A DNA stretch of 64,000 bases. Source: Symbiodinium sp. CCMP2592. Its lineage: Eukaryota; Sar; Dinophyceae; Suessiales; Symbiodiniaceae. Shown one piece after another: positions 41,286 to 49,414 of this stretch. Position 1 is the first letter of the stretch. Each line of letters starts with the position of its first letter. The notes under the pieces were generated by a model. The model was not told the DNA's origin, did no database searches, and saw only the letters and a list, made by a program, of their open reading frames with translations. A program made the position numbers and the translations under genes. The stretch lies in contig CAJNDT010001224.1 in assembly GCA_905221615.1 (NCBI GenBank), positions 1,858,902 to 1,922,901 on the forward strand. Reading direction: 5' to 3'.

Positions 41286-42041
41286 TAGTGTATATATAGG
41301 TCTGAGGCTGGGTTCGGGGTTGCAGGTTCTGCATGGTACTCTACCCCTGGCGAATCCTTGGGGCACATGGACAAGGTAGCACTGCATGTTTAATAATATG
41401 TTGCTAGGCTTTCCCGGATCGAATTACGAAAACCCGGCCTAAACTATAGTATAATTCGAAAATGTATAAAATAGGGGCTTTCCAATCTGCATGACCCTTT
41501 GCACTGTGCAGCCCTATACTGCCCTGAGCGGACCCTAGACTTTCAATTCGCAGGAATGAACCGATCCCCAAATCCGAAGCTGACCGTGCAACCAAGCCCC
41601 CGGACCCATCGGATTTAATTTAGGATTTGGGGTGTAGGGACATGTAGGGATAGGTTTTTGCGCGTGGGGATCAATACATATACCCGAAGCCCCAAACCCC
41701 CCAAACCTGTACAATCCCAAGCCCTTTCCGGCAGTCCGCAACAGCCCAAGCCCCAAACCTTTCCCAAAAACCCGATAATATAATATTCCCAAACCCGAAA
41801 CTCCAAGCCCATAGCGATCGACGGACTGTTCCCTGTATGTACGGCGCCGGCACCGCCTCCGAAACCACTGGCTCAGCGAGCACTGGCTTCTGCTGGCGGC
41901 GGGTCTGCGGTGGCGGTGTCATGTCCTGCCAAGTGGGGATTATATATATGCTCGACACACACACACAATCCCACACATTATCATACGCTCCTCCTTCTTC
42001 ACTTTCTCTTGCTTGATGTGGCTCAGCTCAGACTCGGCTGC
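32992..42041 (-). CDS. Gene A: multi-exon gene of a dinoflagellate-type expanded family, span of recognised exons
   Basis: At least 18 exons can be followed on the minus strand, most beginning right after AG with G as the first base and encoding short protein-like blocks in compatible phases. In order, the protein has a Lys/Glu-rich start, a 4x18-residue Pro/Ser/Thr repeat with coiled coil, a conserved block ending GEWLTEERMK, helical linkers, a block with HGDEG and GVGICHLC, a block with VWHCVNMGVGKSW, and a C-terminus with PKHHFLYHI and DEDLIGRIARVAR. I associate these last blocks with a highly repeated, uncharacterised family in dinoflagellate genomes. That is from memory and unverified. 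No enzyme class can be named. Introns carry foldbacks, CCCTAAA units and long microsatellites. The 5' end is not seen; 42041 is an internal acceptor. Confidence 0.6.
33440..33722 (-). CDS. Gene A, exon E17
   Basis: Protein-like block with YYMVIDESKVPKKTKY, DLLGWPSIASCPDGHWHKGA and LLQFAEDFAKRFN. The upstream border lies near an AG at 33714, and the intron before it contains CCCTAAA units at 33733-33785. Ends are approximate. Confidence 0.55.
33818..34075 (-). CDS. Gene A, exon E16
   Basis: Acceptor GCCAAG|GAGCGATTGG. Encodes DWPQFMETVDEQLPW, DVWHCVNMGVGKSWVAS and SIPEKLQSLSREYTRFCQ. The GKSW stretch is not a P-loop. The donor was not resolved. Confidence 0.6.
34455..34588 (-). CDS. Gene A, exon E15
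   Basis: Acceptor CCGAG|ATTTCTGCC. Encodes HLLRHFRRGKKKDDGKPG, then GICHLCRAGQPG and LDFEDMPL. The CHLC pair may be part of a zinc site. It is followed in the intron by a 26-bp direct duplication at 34178-34232. Confidence 0.6.
34765..34936 (-). CDS. Gene A, exon E14
   Basis: Acceptor CCCTAG|TTTTATTG. Encodes VKEHYGEDGESLEDVFQHI, SDLREAYLSGVTLEDG and GVKGDWPFLEA. The GxKGDWPFL motif is distinctive. A stop follows a few codons after the likely donor. Confidence 0.65.
35095..35625 (-). CDS. Gene A, exon E13
   Basis: The largest exon after E4. Acceptor GCTTAG|GAAGATGC. Encodes AVHRCLQHLRLDVP, PIYIHGDEGQHYKKAAV, FVNQRGITLATRFVYAVMPK and ITNDYQPLGRDM. There is no ATG at its beginning, which fits an internal exon. 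Confidence 0.65.
35707..35873 (-). CDS. Gene A, exon E12
   Basis: Acceptor TGCCAG|GTACTTCAG. Encodes ETAKLLAGDVGRGSS, GAIRMAKAVTKDFGFG and NTLRKLSKG. Phase is compatible with a continuing protein; the border towards E13 is uncertain. Confidence 0.55.
35880..36840. other. Large intron of gene A, with foldback and microsatellites
   Basis: No exon recognised. Contents: telomere-like unit at 35955-35970, a repeated TAGGGTTTxTGGTTCCGGG phrase near 36070, 36130 and 36200, a foldback at 36220-36346, and an (AC)n run at 36668-36700. Confidence 0.5.
36220..36346. repeat. Foldback, arms about 35 bp
   Basis: ACCTATAGTCTCCATTGT at 36220-36237 pairs with the complement ending at 36346, and the pairing continues with small bulges. 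The centre is (AT)n. Confidence 0.8.
36866..37046 (-). CDS. Gene A, exon E11, basic
   Basis: Acceptor CTCTCTGCAG|ATTTAAAACCC, directly preceded on the minus strand by a long (CT)n run (37051-37126). Encodes DLKPRLVMKGVNLARK, an acidic patch and NPRQRRRKGKGAAAAK, a likely nuclear-localisation or nucleic-acid-binding stretch. Confidence 0.6.
37051..37250. repeat. (GA)n and (AC)n microsatellites
   Basis: (GA)n with few interruptions at 37051-37126, G-rich GAGGG units to about 37166, GA-rich sequence to 37226, then (AC)n at 37227-37250. On the gene strand the first part is a pure polypyrimidine tract ending at the E11 acceptor. Confidence 0.9.
37560..37702 (-). CDS. Gene A, exon E10
   Basis: Acceptor CTCCAAG|GTTGGCTGAGG. 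Encodes LAEELMSIATPISGAYEQM, AGLVSKLEMEDVDHAG and QRRGEAFR. Helical, probably part of a long alpha-helical linker. Confidence 0.6.
37758..37892 (-). CDS. Gene A, exon E9
   Basis: Acceptor GATGCAG|GTTAAAGATG. Encodes VKDELKRYMDALLAKSR, TVTRMIEQLNEPY and PKPTEGTVKQLA. Amphipathic helix pattern. Confidence 0.6.
37985..38165. repeat. (CT)n microsatellite with interruptions
   Basis: Almost uninterrupted CT dinucleotides at about 38010-38067 and 38108-38165, with a CT-rich bridge. It lies in an intron of gene A. Open frames across it (Ser/Leu or Arg/Glu repeats) are artefacts. Confidence 0.9.
38245..38373. repeat. Foldback with perfect 24-bp arms next to exon E8
   Basis: 38245-38268 is the exact reverse complement of 38350-38373 (outer end TACTTGGAGGGGCAGG). 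It abuts the end of E8, so it marks the start of the intron on the gene strand. Confidence 0.9.
38380..38544 (-). CDS. Gene A, exon E8
   Basis: Acceptor GCCAAG|GGCTCTCC. Encodes LSKPLPEFCQEGTAEHPVDV, GDPTLDRENGREPPK and EQTKASAG. Low-complexity acidic linker. The donor is not a clear GT; the exon runs up to a foldback. Confidence 0.5.
38580..39340. other. Intron of gene A
   Basis: (TA)n runs at 38589-38680, telomere-like units near 38780-38860, and a CATCA-rich stretch at 38990-39160 that resembles a degenerate microsatellite. No exon recognised. Confidence 0.5.
39425..39607 (-). CDS. Gene A, exon E7
   Basis: Acceptor GTCTAG|GGTACAG. Encodes NGRPWKYNTSVTEYFVELES, KIKQSELDKYLHESAQDRW and ETLSEAYSSG. 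The reading phase fits E6 if the small border uncertainty is allowed. Confidence 0.6.
39664..39737 (-). CDS. Gene A, exon E6 (74 bp)
   Basis: Acceptor TCCTAG|TGGACGTC and donor ACGAG|GTTCGC. Encodes WTSPLRDMIKQVVQYCLKF and PATLTR. One of the best delimited small exons. Confidence 0.65.
39778..39893 (-). CDS. Gene A, exon E5
   Basis: Acceptor TTGCAAG|GTTACCTTC. Encodes VTFVKERILQREKEVTGEW and LTEERMKNKHSWGK. It continues the conserved N-terminal block begun at the end of E4. Confidence 0.65.
39985..40789 (-). CDS. Gene A, exon E4, with Pro/Thr repeats and coiled coil
   Basis: Acceptor GCTTAG|GTTCGGACTGG. About 265 codons. Four tandem 18-residue units (TVTPPAHxGKPSPSTT form), a coiled-coil stretch (EKQLAAMQRQLQEQASLIAG and LLEEQLHKQAEIIKQHQ), an Ala/Pro/Gly-rich linker, then a conserved-looking block: DALRMRLKRLCEKKKSGKAW, VSEELTADWKSGGSSREALE and LLETIKELG. 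The last block is usual for the start of this gene family as I remember it. Function unknown. Confidence 0.65.
40525..40700. repeat. Tandem repeat of 54 bp inside exon E4
   Basis: Slightly more than three units of a 54-bp sequence that includes GTGACCGTTGTTGTGCTTGG. The length is a multiple of three, so the frame is kept and unit number can vary without breaking the protein. Confidence 0.85.
40869..41030 (-). CDS. Gene A, exon E3, acidic
   Basis: Acceptor CCACAG|GGCACGATG, possible donor GAGAA|GTACCG. Encodes MKSSPRPTPRQEPEFAELAG and an acidic run (GEEDEQAQEVSDSEATEPG). The ATG at 41024 could be a start, but the acceptor suggests an internal exon. Confidence 0.55.
41185..41320. repeat. Foldback with perfect 28-bp arms
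   Basis: 41185-41212 is the exact reverse complement of 41293-41320 (outer end ACCCCGAACCCAGCC). The centre is (AT)n. It sits in the intron between E2 and E3. Confidence 0.9.
41810..41925 (-). CDS. Gene A, exon E2
   Basis: Acceptor CTTGGCAG|GACATGACACC. Encodes DMTPPPQTRRQQKPVLAEP and VVSEAVPAPYIQGTVRR. Pro- and Val-rich linker. Confidence 0.5.
41978..42041 (-). CDS. Gene A, exon E1 (most upstream exon recognised)
   Basis: Acceptor ATACCAG|GCAGCCGAG. Encodes AAESELSHIKQEKVKKEERM, a highly charged helix. Because it follows an acceptor, further 5' exons must exist. Confidence 0.5.
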
Positions 42042-42049
42042 CTGGTATG

Positions 42050-42309
42050 GGATCCGAACGAACATATGATCATATCACTGGATTGTCGTTGGGAAGTTCA
42101 GGGGAAGGTTTAGACTTGGAGGGTCGGTTAAGAGTTTTATGACAAGTTGGGGTGAAAAGCTTCGGTTCTTTGCTGGTCTTTTGAATTGCTATGCTTACGA
42201 TGTGCCAACATTGCATATGTGAGTATATGCTTTGAGATATGTATATAGGTTACAATAGGTATATATAGATAATGATAACTGTGATAATATATGTATACAT
42301 ACACAATAA

Positions 42310-42355
<46 letters not shown>

Positions 42356-43555
42356 GGGGTGTGTCTGGGTGTATGTATGATTTAGACATACATATATATA
42401 TATACATAATTTATATATATATATATATATGTATAAATCATACATACACCCAGACACACCCACACACATACACATGCACATACACATGCATACATGCGTG
42501 TGTATCATGAGTGTCCACAGGGTCGGTTCTGTGTCTTTGGGGTGCTAGCAGCCTACAGCAAGGGTTGGATGGGAGCATCACCCGGGCCCACGAGAAATCT
42601 GAACAGAAGCCCCAGGAAAACCCTCCTGAGCCCAATATATACAATCAGATGTAGCTATCAGCCAGCCCCTAGGCCTGCAAACGTCGCAGTAGCTCCTCTC
42701 GGGAGAGCTCAGCTCGCTTCCCCGTAGACATGGCTGCACAATACTCCAGTACCCGCAGCCAAGGATGCTGCACTCCAAGCCCTGCTAGGAAGGGTCTTCG
42801 GCCTTCGCAAGGCCATCCTACTGATCAATGAAAACCTCTGCGGATTTGCATTCTGTGGCATCGAACCATCCTCCCATGTTGCACAAACGCGAGGCGATTG
42901 TCGACATCACTTCTTTATGGCCGATGCTGGAGTCACCGATTGATGGCTGGCTGTGCAAGGCACCGCGCCTACAGAATGCACTAGCGAGCTGTCCTAGAGG
43001 TACCAAATCCAAGTTTACCGGTCTTGATAGGGGCTAGTTTGGGCCCAGCCGTGAACACCTTTTAGGCGATCAAAGAACGTTCAAAAGGCATCCCCCCGAA
43101 CGCTTTCGAACGCTTTAAGAATGGGTTAAGAATGGGTTGAGAACGGGTTGAGAACGGGTACGGGGTTTGAACGGGGTTTGAACGGGTGCCCCTAGAGTCG
43201 CACTTTGCACGGCCAATGAACGGCCTTTAGGCGCCCCGAACGCCTTCTGAACGGCTTCTCAACGGGTCCTATGTAGCGGTAGCTTACTTTACCTTAGATT
43301 TAGACCAAAATAGCCCCAAATTGCTACATAAACCAATAGAATCGACAATGACCCCTTTCAGACAAAACCAGGAGGATTGTAGGAAGGGTGAAGCACAGCC
43401 GATTGATCGAGCACCGGTGATCTCAGGGAGCACCAATTATATCTGTACATTCTAAGGTTCCGAATTATCGGGACGTGTTCAGTGTCCATATAATTAATAG
43501 CCGCTATCGGGAATGCTACAACATGGGTCTCACCAACACATCCTGATATGTAGCT
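42050..43555. other. Stretch between genes A and B with foldback and one possible exon
   Basis: Mostly non-coding. Contains the foldback at 42341-42471. A possible terminal minus-strand exon at 42818-43010 (SQPSIGDSSIGHKEVMSTIA, GGWFDATECKSAEVF, stop at 42818) is protein-like but in an unclear context. At 43070-43265 there is a phrase repeat of GAACGGGTTTGAACGGG type. Confidence 0.4.
42341..42471. repeat. Foldback with GT-rich arms
   Basis: The left part (42341-42386) pairs with the right part (42431-42471), with a short length difference in the GT run. The inner sequence is (TA)n. Confidence 0.75.
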
Positions 43556-43820
43556 TCACAAACGACGTGGGAATACACTCTTCACATCGACCGGCAAGCA
43601 CAACAGCTTCGACCCGCGAAGATACACGATGGCTTCTAGCAAGTTCGCTTCTGGCCAGTCCCAGCCATCATCCCTGTCATGATCTGCCCTGGTGGAGCAG
43701 TTCTCGATAAACTGAATGGCAGTGAATGAATCAGGAGCCGGCCCCGGCTTCCCCTCTCCCTGAGAAACCAGTTGTGGCATGAGGTCGCGTATTCGGTTTC
43801 CGAATCCAACTGGGTATGAC
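43556..43820 (-). CDS. Gene B, last exon
   Basis: Acceptor ACCTAAG|GTCATACCC. Encodes YPVGFGNRIRDLMPQLV, FTAIQFIENCSTRADHD, WDWPEANLLEAIVYLRGSK and a final VFPRRL before TGA 43556-43558. Confidence 0.65.
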
Positions 43821-45018
43821 CTTAGGTGTCTAGCGTCAGGGTTGCATACCATGGATCAAGATGCAAACTATATATTGGGCACGCACACCTGAGGACTTCA
43901 CTGGCTATCTTTGAGGTGCTTCGGAAGACCCGTCCATTTCTTCTTGCCCGTAGATTGGTCGCTGTCGTATTTGACAAGCTTACGCTTCGTTTTGGAAGCA
44001 CGCACCGCTCGACCAAGCACACCTTTGTCCAGCAACGCCGTGGCCTTGTTGTTCGAGTAGCCATGAGATCTCTTCGGGGTCTCGGCACCGTAGTGCATCA
44101 TCCACCATGCGGAGAGGTGGACCTTAATTGGCAGTTGTTTCAATTTCACGAGGGATCCCTTTTAGTATTATAATGTAGTGCACCAACCCCTGCAACCTCA
44201 AACAGGCAGACCTCACCTGTTTTCGAAAACCGCCCGACCTACTAATGGTAACGGTTTATGTATGGGGTCGAGGTCGCAGGTGACTAGTGCCCTATCTCAC
44301 CTTTATCTTCCGAGAGTCCTACTGGAGGATGAACGACTGGGAGGCTGCCTCAGGCCTTGGAAACCTGGCCTGGTTTGATTATGGTTGGTCAGAATCAGTG
44401 GTTGGCAGCTCAAGATTCGGAGGGTTCGGGATGACCTTAACATATGATTATGCTTGGGCTTCACTGTAGATAATAGAGGCTTTGGGATAACCTAGCCCTG
44501 CCGTTACCTTCAATTTGGGTGGTCCTCTAGTCTGATTGAGGCTGCAAGATGGTAGAGTGCTGGCTGGCAATACAGCCCGGGTCGAAATCAGTTGACTATT
44601 GTATTGTAGGGTGCTATACTAAAGATTTGCGTCAAATATTAAAGATTGGGCTGCGCAGGGTTTCGGGTTAAGGATTTGGGTCCCGACCAGGTGCAAACCC
44701 CATAGTCAAATCCTTTAGAAGCTGCCCCCACCCTGTAATAGTGACTATATAAGGATTAAAAAAGGCCCCTATTATATTCCTATATTATACCACTATTACA
44801 GGGTGGGGGCCCCTTCTAACAAATCCTGTATATACATAACCCTAAACCCCGAAGCCCAAAACCCTCCAAAACCACGATTGCCTTGACGAAACAGGGCCTG
44901 AGCTTCCAAAACTATACACGACTATACAAGTCCCAAGAACAGTCCCAAACTGTAAGGGTTTCAATTATGTGTGCATTTAGGGTGTATATGTGTATAATAT
45001 ATGTATGTGTATGTGTGT

Positions 45019-45064
<46 letters not shown>

Positions 45065-46401
45065 CACCTTTCCAAATGACCTCATAATTGGGTACTTGGG
45101 TTTCGGAGTGTAGCAATTATAAGTTTTGGGGAGTATTTGGGCAGGAGGCAAAAACCCGGGGAAGCATTTTTGGTATGTATGTATATATATATATTATATT
45201 ATATAGGTCGCACATGGTAAAAAAATATGATGACGCGCGGGCATCATATTTTTTTGCCATGCCAAAACCGCATAAACCCCTTCCCGGGCCCATCTCATCA
45301 GGATCTTTGGGCCTGCCCTGTCCCGACCTTCAACGATTGGTGGCGGCTTAATCAGGCCAGGCAACGAATGCTGGCTTGAGGGTTCAGGGCTGACTAGAGA
45401 CCTTTAGAAGCATGGTTTAGGGGTAAGGGTTTGTAGGGGTGTGTGTGTGTATATATATGTATTGTGCAATTGCACATACGTGTGCATGTCTGTACATACC
45501 TACACATGTCTCAAGCGGCACATATGGAGCTCTGCTTACTCTTCCTGTTCTCGAGCCCAGGACCCTGTAGATCAATAACCATAATCCATCGAGCAAGGCA
45601 AATTCCCAAGCCCAGCCCGAAAGCTTAGAGGTTGTTCGACATTTAGCGAAGCATCGAGCAGGCCCGAACAGCTTTACAGATCCCTTGGCGTCCTGCAGCA
45701 AGCAACCCGAAGCCTGATTCAAAACCCGAACCCTGAGCATGGCGCTGGCTACCCAGCCCATTCAGCTGAGAAGCTGCAGAGTCGAGTTGCAAATCCCAGA
45801 AGCGATTGTACCACCGAAGCACACTTGATGAGGGCTGCTCGACCAAGTAGCTCCCCCCACGTGCAATCACGAGCTTCAGTAAGAGGCACATCCTGAGCAG
45901 CACATGGGATCGGGGGATTAACATATACATGCATGCGAATCATGCATTTTTCAAGCAGCGCCCATATTTAGTGCAGCATTGAAACCTCGAGGCCATAGAA
46001 TTCGCGGAAAGGATTCTAGGCTGCGTTACGTCACCTTGTGGCAGGAGAACGGACCTTTTGCTTATGTAGGCATTCGTCCGCACCCAAGACGAGCACACGA
46101 TTCCCCATATGGTAATGAACTCGTCTTCTTTCGCCGCTAGGATAAGCCATATACCAAGCCTCAGTCATTCCGCAGCGGAACAGCCAAACCAATTAGTTGG
46201 CCTATACTGTCACACCGACACATGCAATGCTTCAGGCCCCAGCGCAAGTCCCGAAGCACTCAAGATGTCGAAAGGGTTGGATTGTGTACCCGAAATGCCA
46301 TCGAAGTAGGATATGTCCACGGCACAAGATGGATACCCGGAGTTGGAGACCGAGCGGAAAACATTCGCTTTCCCGGCGAAGAACTCACAGTATTGGATCT
46401 C
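43556..46401 (-). CDS. Gene B: multi-exon gene with methyltransferase-like FAG and CSSW motifs, span of recognised exons
   Basis: Five exons can be followed. The first recognised one has YCEFFAGKANVFRS and AVDISYFDG, resembling the SAM-binding motif I region of class I or cytosine-C5 methyltransferases (F-A-G-x-G type, followed by an acidic residue after a beta strand). The second has WGIVCSSWVRTN, in the place where a catalytic motif would be expected. Later exons have LVEQPSSSV, HYGAETPKRSHGYSNN, and a C-terminus with YLRGSKLL and a stop. The glycine pattern is not canonical (FAGKAN), so enzymatic activity is doubtful. I associate the combination FAG, CSSW, EQPxSS and TPKR with a large uncharacterised dinoflagellate family; this is from memory. 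Upstream exons are not resolved. Confidence 0.55.
43902..44122 (-). CDS. Gene B, exon with the TPKR motif
   Basis: Acceptor ATTAAG|GTCCACCTC, likely donor CCA|GTGAAG. Encodes VHLSAWWMMHYGAETPKRSH, GYSNNKATALLDKGVLGR, a basic stretch and GLPKHLKDS. Confidence 0.65.
44718..44816. repeat. Foldback, arms 26 bp
   Basis: 44718-44743 pairs with 44791-44816 at 24 of 26 positions. The core sequence is CCCCCACCCTGTAATAGTG. Confidence 0.85.
45213..45261. repeat. Compact hairpin, 20-bp arms, 9-base loop
   Basis: CATGGTAAAAAAATATGATG at 45213-45232 pairs with 45242-45261 at 19 of 20 positions. The loop is ACGCGCGGG. It has a T run on either strand but no terminator role is implied for a eukaryote. Confidence 0.85.
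45790..45892 (-). CDS. Gene B, exon with the EQPSSS motif
   Basis: Acceptor GCTCAG|GATGTGCC. Encodes CLLLKLVIARGGSYLVEQP, then SSSVLRWYNRFWDLQ. A hydrophobic helix followed by a short conserved-looking motif. Confidence 0.55.
46032..46136 (-). CDS. Gene B, exon with the CSSW motif
   Basis: Acceptor ATCCTAG|CGGCGAAAG, likely donor GGTGAC|GTAACG. Encodes KEDEFITIWGIVCSSWVRTN, AYISKRSVLLPQGD. The IVCSSW strand-turn is where class I methyltransferases place their catalytic motif, but PC or DPPY is absent. Confidence 0.6.
46225..46401 (-). CDS. Gene B, exon with the FAG motif
   Basis: Acceptor GCACCAG|GAGATCCAATAC. Encodes YCEFFAGKANVFRSVSNSGY, PSCAVDISYFDG and NPFDILSASGLAL. Resembles a nucleotide- or SAM-binding beta-alpha-beta unit. 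Confidence 0.6.
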
Positions 46402-47005
46402 CTGGTGCATATCGGTTTCTATCGAGTTTCCAATTTAGGATTTCGCAAATTCCTCTGAAGCACATGTCCTGGTTCAGCATCCCAAGCTTGGTGTAATAGA
46501 CAAGAACCACACATAGGATGAACACCTAAGTTGCCGTTTCTCTTTGGAGGACTAGATGATTCGTGGGTATATATACTGCAGCTCGGGGACAGCTGGGCAC
46601 TTCAATTCCTTCAGCCGCCAAACCAATTGGTCAATGTATGCCATCGTCAGAAGGCGACCGCTAGAAACCTCTAGACTTGTACGATATGCCAGCAATGCTG
46701 CTAGCTGTAATTTGTGAGATGCACATGTATATTCATAAAAAGCGCCTGCGTGTGTCCGGCCTTCGCAGGAAAACTGCGAGCGGTGGAGAGGCCGTCAGTT
46801 TAAGGACGTATATATAGGGCTTAGGGAATTGAGTTCGGGTGTGGGTTCAGAAAGTTGGCGTTCTCGGGCTTGGAGTTTAGAGTTAAGGGTTTAGGGTGTG
46901 GGGCTTGGGTTAGTATATAGGGATTTATGATCTGATTTAAGCTTTGGGCGCCTGTTTTCTGTAGGGACTTTATTGGGGCACAACATGTACACTATACTTA
47001 TCCCT

Positions 47006-47104
47006 AAGGCTCCATGTACCTATATATATATACATATATATATATATAGGGACCCCTTTAAATAAGTATATATATATATATAAGATAAAGGTACATGGAG
47101 CCTT
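47006..47104. repeat. Foldback, perfect 16-bp arms with TA core
   Basis: AAGGCTCCATGTACCT at 47006-47021 is the exact reverse complement of 47089-47104. The region between is (TA)n with a short GC patch. Confidence 0.85.
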
Positions 47105-47149
47105 TGGGAAGGGCCCTGGAGCTGGTCTTGATAATGATTTGGACTGCTA

Positions 47150-47258
47150 AGAGACTCCAATATCCCTTTAGTTAAGGAAATTTAATACTTTTTAGATAGT
47201 AGGACCCCTAATAGGATTTATATAAGGAATCATTAATTTAAGGGATGTTGGAGTCTCT
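47150..47258. repeat. Foldback, arms about 20 bp
   Basis: AGAGACTCCAATATCC at 47150-47165 pairs with 47239-47258 with about two mismatches. It lies only 46 bp from the preceding foldback. Confidence 0.75.
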
Positions 47259-47473
47259 GGGCTCGGCCTTGTGAGGGTTATTCGGCTTCGGGGGTTTCGG
47301 CGCTCACACTCCGACAATCCAGGCTTTGGGGGTTTAAGGGCTTAGAGTTCAGGGTTCCTATATATAGTGCTGCTACTCTACTACTATACGACTACTACTA
47401 CTGGTACTACTTCGACTGCTACTTGTTCTACAATACTCCTACTCCTACTCTTACTCCTACTCCTACTACTACG

Positions 47474-47528
<55 letters not shown>

Positions 47529-47544
47529 AAGGACTGCTACTTTC

Positions 47545-47707
47545 GGTGCTACTCCTACGATAAATACAACGAAAGCTTCGCACGAGTCACCTGTTTTCGC
47601 TGTCCAAACAGTGCATGGGTCAGACTGGACGAACTTAATTACAAACTTGTGCCGGCCTTGCATGTATACATCAGATTTACCATTCGACGAATTGAAGAAT
47701 TCGCCTG
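47545..47707 (-). CDS. Putative exon, minus strand
   Basis: Acceptor CTGGCACAG|GCGAATTC. Encodes GEFFNSSNGKSDVYMQGRHK, FVIKFVQSDPCTVW and GDSCEAFVVFIVG. No family recognised. It is in a different phase from the exon just to its right and separated by a short in-frame stop, so a very small intron or two unrelated pieces are possible. Confidence 0.4.
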
Positions 47708-47734
47708 TGCCAGCCACATTTAGATGTACAGATC

Positions 47735-47990
47735 TCTAGCCATGTCCACCTTGAGTTTCCACCACGGTGTTGTCAGCGCTTCGTACATAGAATTGATCTT
47801 GGACTTCCACACGAAAGTTTCTCTTTCACGAACGCTTTTCGCGCACTCCACTGGTAACCGAGGAGTCACAGGAGGAGATATATCAGCCATCGAAGCCCAA
47901 TTCTGTTTTCGCAGGAATTGGTACCTATGCGTGCTCTTCACAGACTCGATAAATATCTGGCGTTTTTCCCAGCGGTGGCTCATCTGCACG
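47735..47990 (-). CDS. Putative exon, minus strand
   Basis: Encodes HRWEKRQIFIESVKSTHRYQ, FLRKQNWASMADISPPV, CAKSVRERETFVWKSK and EALTTPWWKLKVDMARD. Strongly charged and protein-like. Borders not resolved, no family recognised. Confidence 0.45.
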
Positions 47991-48029
47991 TCACTTTCAG
48001 GGAGCAACGTCGGTGGCGGGCAAGACATC

Positions 48030-48235
48030 GCGAAAAGAAGCTTCTTGTATACTATACTACTATACTACTGTACTACTATACTACACTACTATAGTACTAT
48101 ACATGTACTATAGGTCATGTATACTATATGCACGTATAATATATCTATATATGGGAATATGTACTCTACTAGGCTATACTGTAGTGTACTAGACTATAGT
48201 TATATTATATATAATTACCATACTACTCCTACTAG

Positions 48236-48293
<58 letters not shown>

Positions 48294-49320
48294 GCTACTG
48301 AGCGCCCGTGGGGCTTCTGGGCCTGGTTTTGGGTGGCCAAAATGTAGTTCAGCAGCTAAACTACACTGTCTTGCGGGTTCTGGAAGGCTCTTGGGAGGGT
48401 CCTTGCTGGTGTGACATGTCGTCTGGCAATCCTTTCGCATAGTCTTTATCAATCCTACTGCTACTGTACTGCTACTGCTACTACTATATACTACTATTAT
48501 TATTACTACTACTACTACTACTACTATACTACTATATATAACATACTAATACTATACTGACAGTTGCCACGTCTGACAAGATTTTGCCAAATGCCATTGA
48601 TTATATATACTGCTGCTATACGACGACGACTACACTAACACTATACTAGTCATACATTCTACCATCGTACCACAATATTTGTATGATTGCGGCCATTCGT
48701 AATATGCTACTCGTCGCGCTAAACACTGCTACCAACACATATCTGTCGGCATTGTGGATCCGAAAGCAGCACAGGGTGTGGATCAGAAATGAGACGTTAT
48801 CTCGAAGCCAAGATGCCTCTTTGAGCCTCGTTAGGGTTTTGGGCAGTTAAGGTTAAGGGCTCCGGGGTGATAGTACAGGGACCCAATTACACACATGGTC
48901 GCCAAGATTCCCTAAGCCCGACACCCTAGTATACAACCCCTGTGGGCACCTTTCCGACGACCTGAGCCTTTTGGAATTTCAGGTTTTCACAGTTTAAGAT
49001 TGGGCCTCAAGTTTACATACCGGCAGGTATATATAGGAATATGCTAGCTGTAACAGCAGCGGTGTAGCAGCTTAAATGTAGTGGTGGCATTACAGGCATT
49101 GATTCGAATAATATATATATCGACCCAAGGATAAGCATCCACCCCAGAGGCTCAAAAACCCGGAAGCCCAAGCGTAGTCCCCAGAATGCTGGGGCATTCA
49201 TCCCAGAGAATAATGCCCCATGATCCCATGCTATAGAAGATAACCGAGCACTTCCAAAGCAGCACCCCAAACCCGTTCGCCCAAACCCGTGAAGGCAGGA
49301 GACTCGCTAAAATCGAATCG
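48030..49320. other. Region rich in TAC triplets, no secure gene
   Basis: (TAC)n and TACTAx runs at 48045-48115, 48220-48292 and 48455-48545, separated by unique sequence. A weak minus-strand open stretch at 49160-49268 (GSARLSSIAWDHGALFSGM) may be an exon. Poly-Leu and poly-Ser frames here come from the triplets. Confidence 0.5.
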
Positions 49321-49344
49321 ATCAATCATGGCAGCTTGACCCTT

Positions 49345-49414
49345 AACCTTGAGGATGCCCCGTCGGAGCTGCAGTCGATTGCCAGAAAGACCTGCGAGGC
49401 GTCGTTTGTAAGAT
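49345..49414 (-). CDS. Possible small exon, minus strand
   Basis: In one phase it reads NDASQVFLAIDCSSDGASSR, which looks coding and is GC-rich compared with its flanks. Borders are not secure. Confidence 0.3.

Larger units (their letters stand above)
44160..45785. other. Intron region of gene B with foldbacks
   Basis: Foldbacks at 44718-44816 and 45213-45261, (TA)n at 45014-45060, and CCCTAAA units near 44838. A possible small exon near 45560-45650 (minus strand) was not delimited. Confidence 0.5.
46500..47525. other. Intergenic or intronic stretch with foldbacks and (TAC)n
   Basis: Foldbacks at 47006-47104 and 47150-47258, a telomere-like patch near 46880, and a (CTA)n/(CTC)n triplet run at 47375-47528. 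No exon recognised. Confidence 0.5.

Noticed and set aside
45213..45261. Rho-independent terminator
   Set aside because: The hairpin has A/T runs but the surrounding gene structure is eukaryotic, and it lies inside an intron region.
47367..48452. Poly-Leu and poly-Ser proteins
   Set aside because: They come from (CTA)n and (TAC)n triplet runs.
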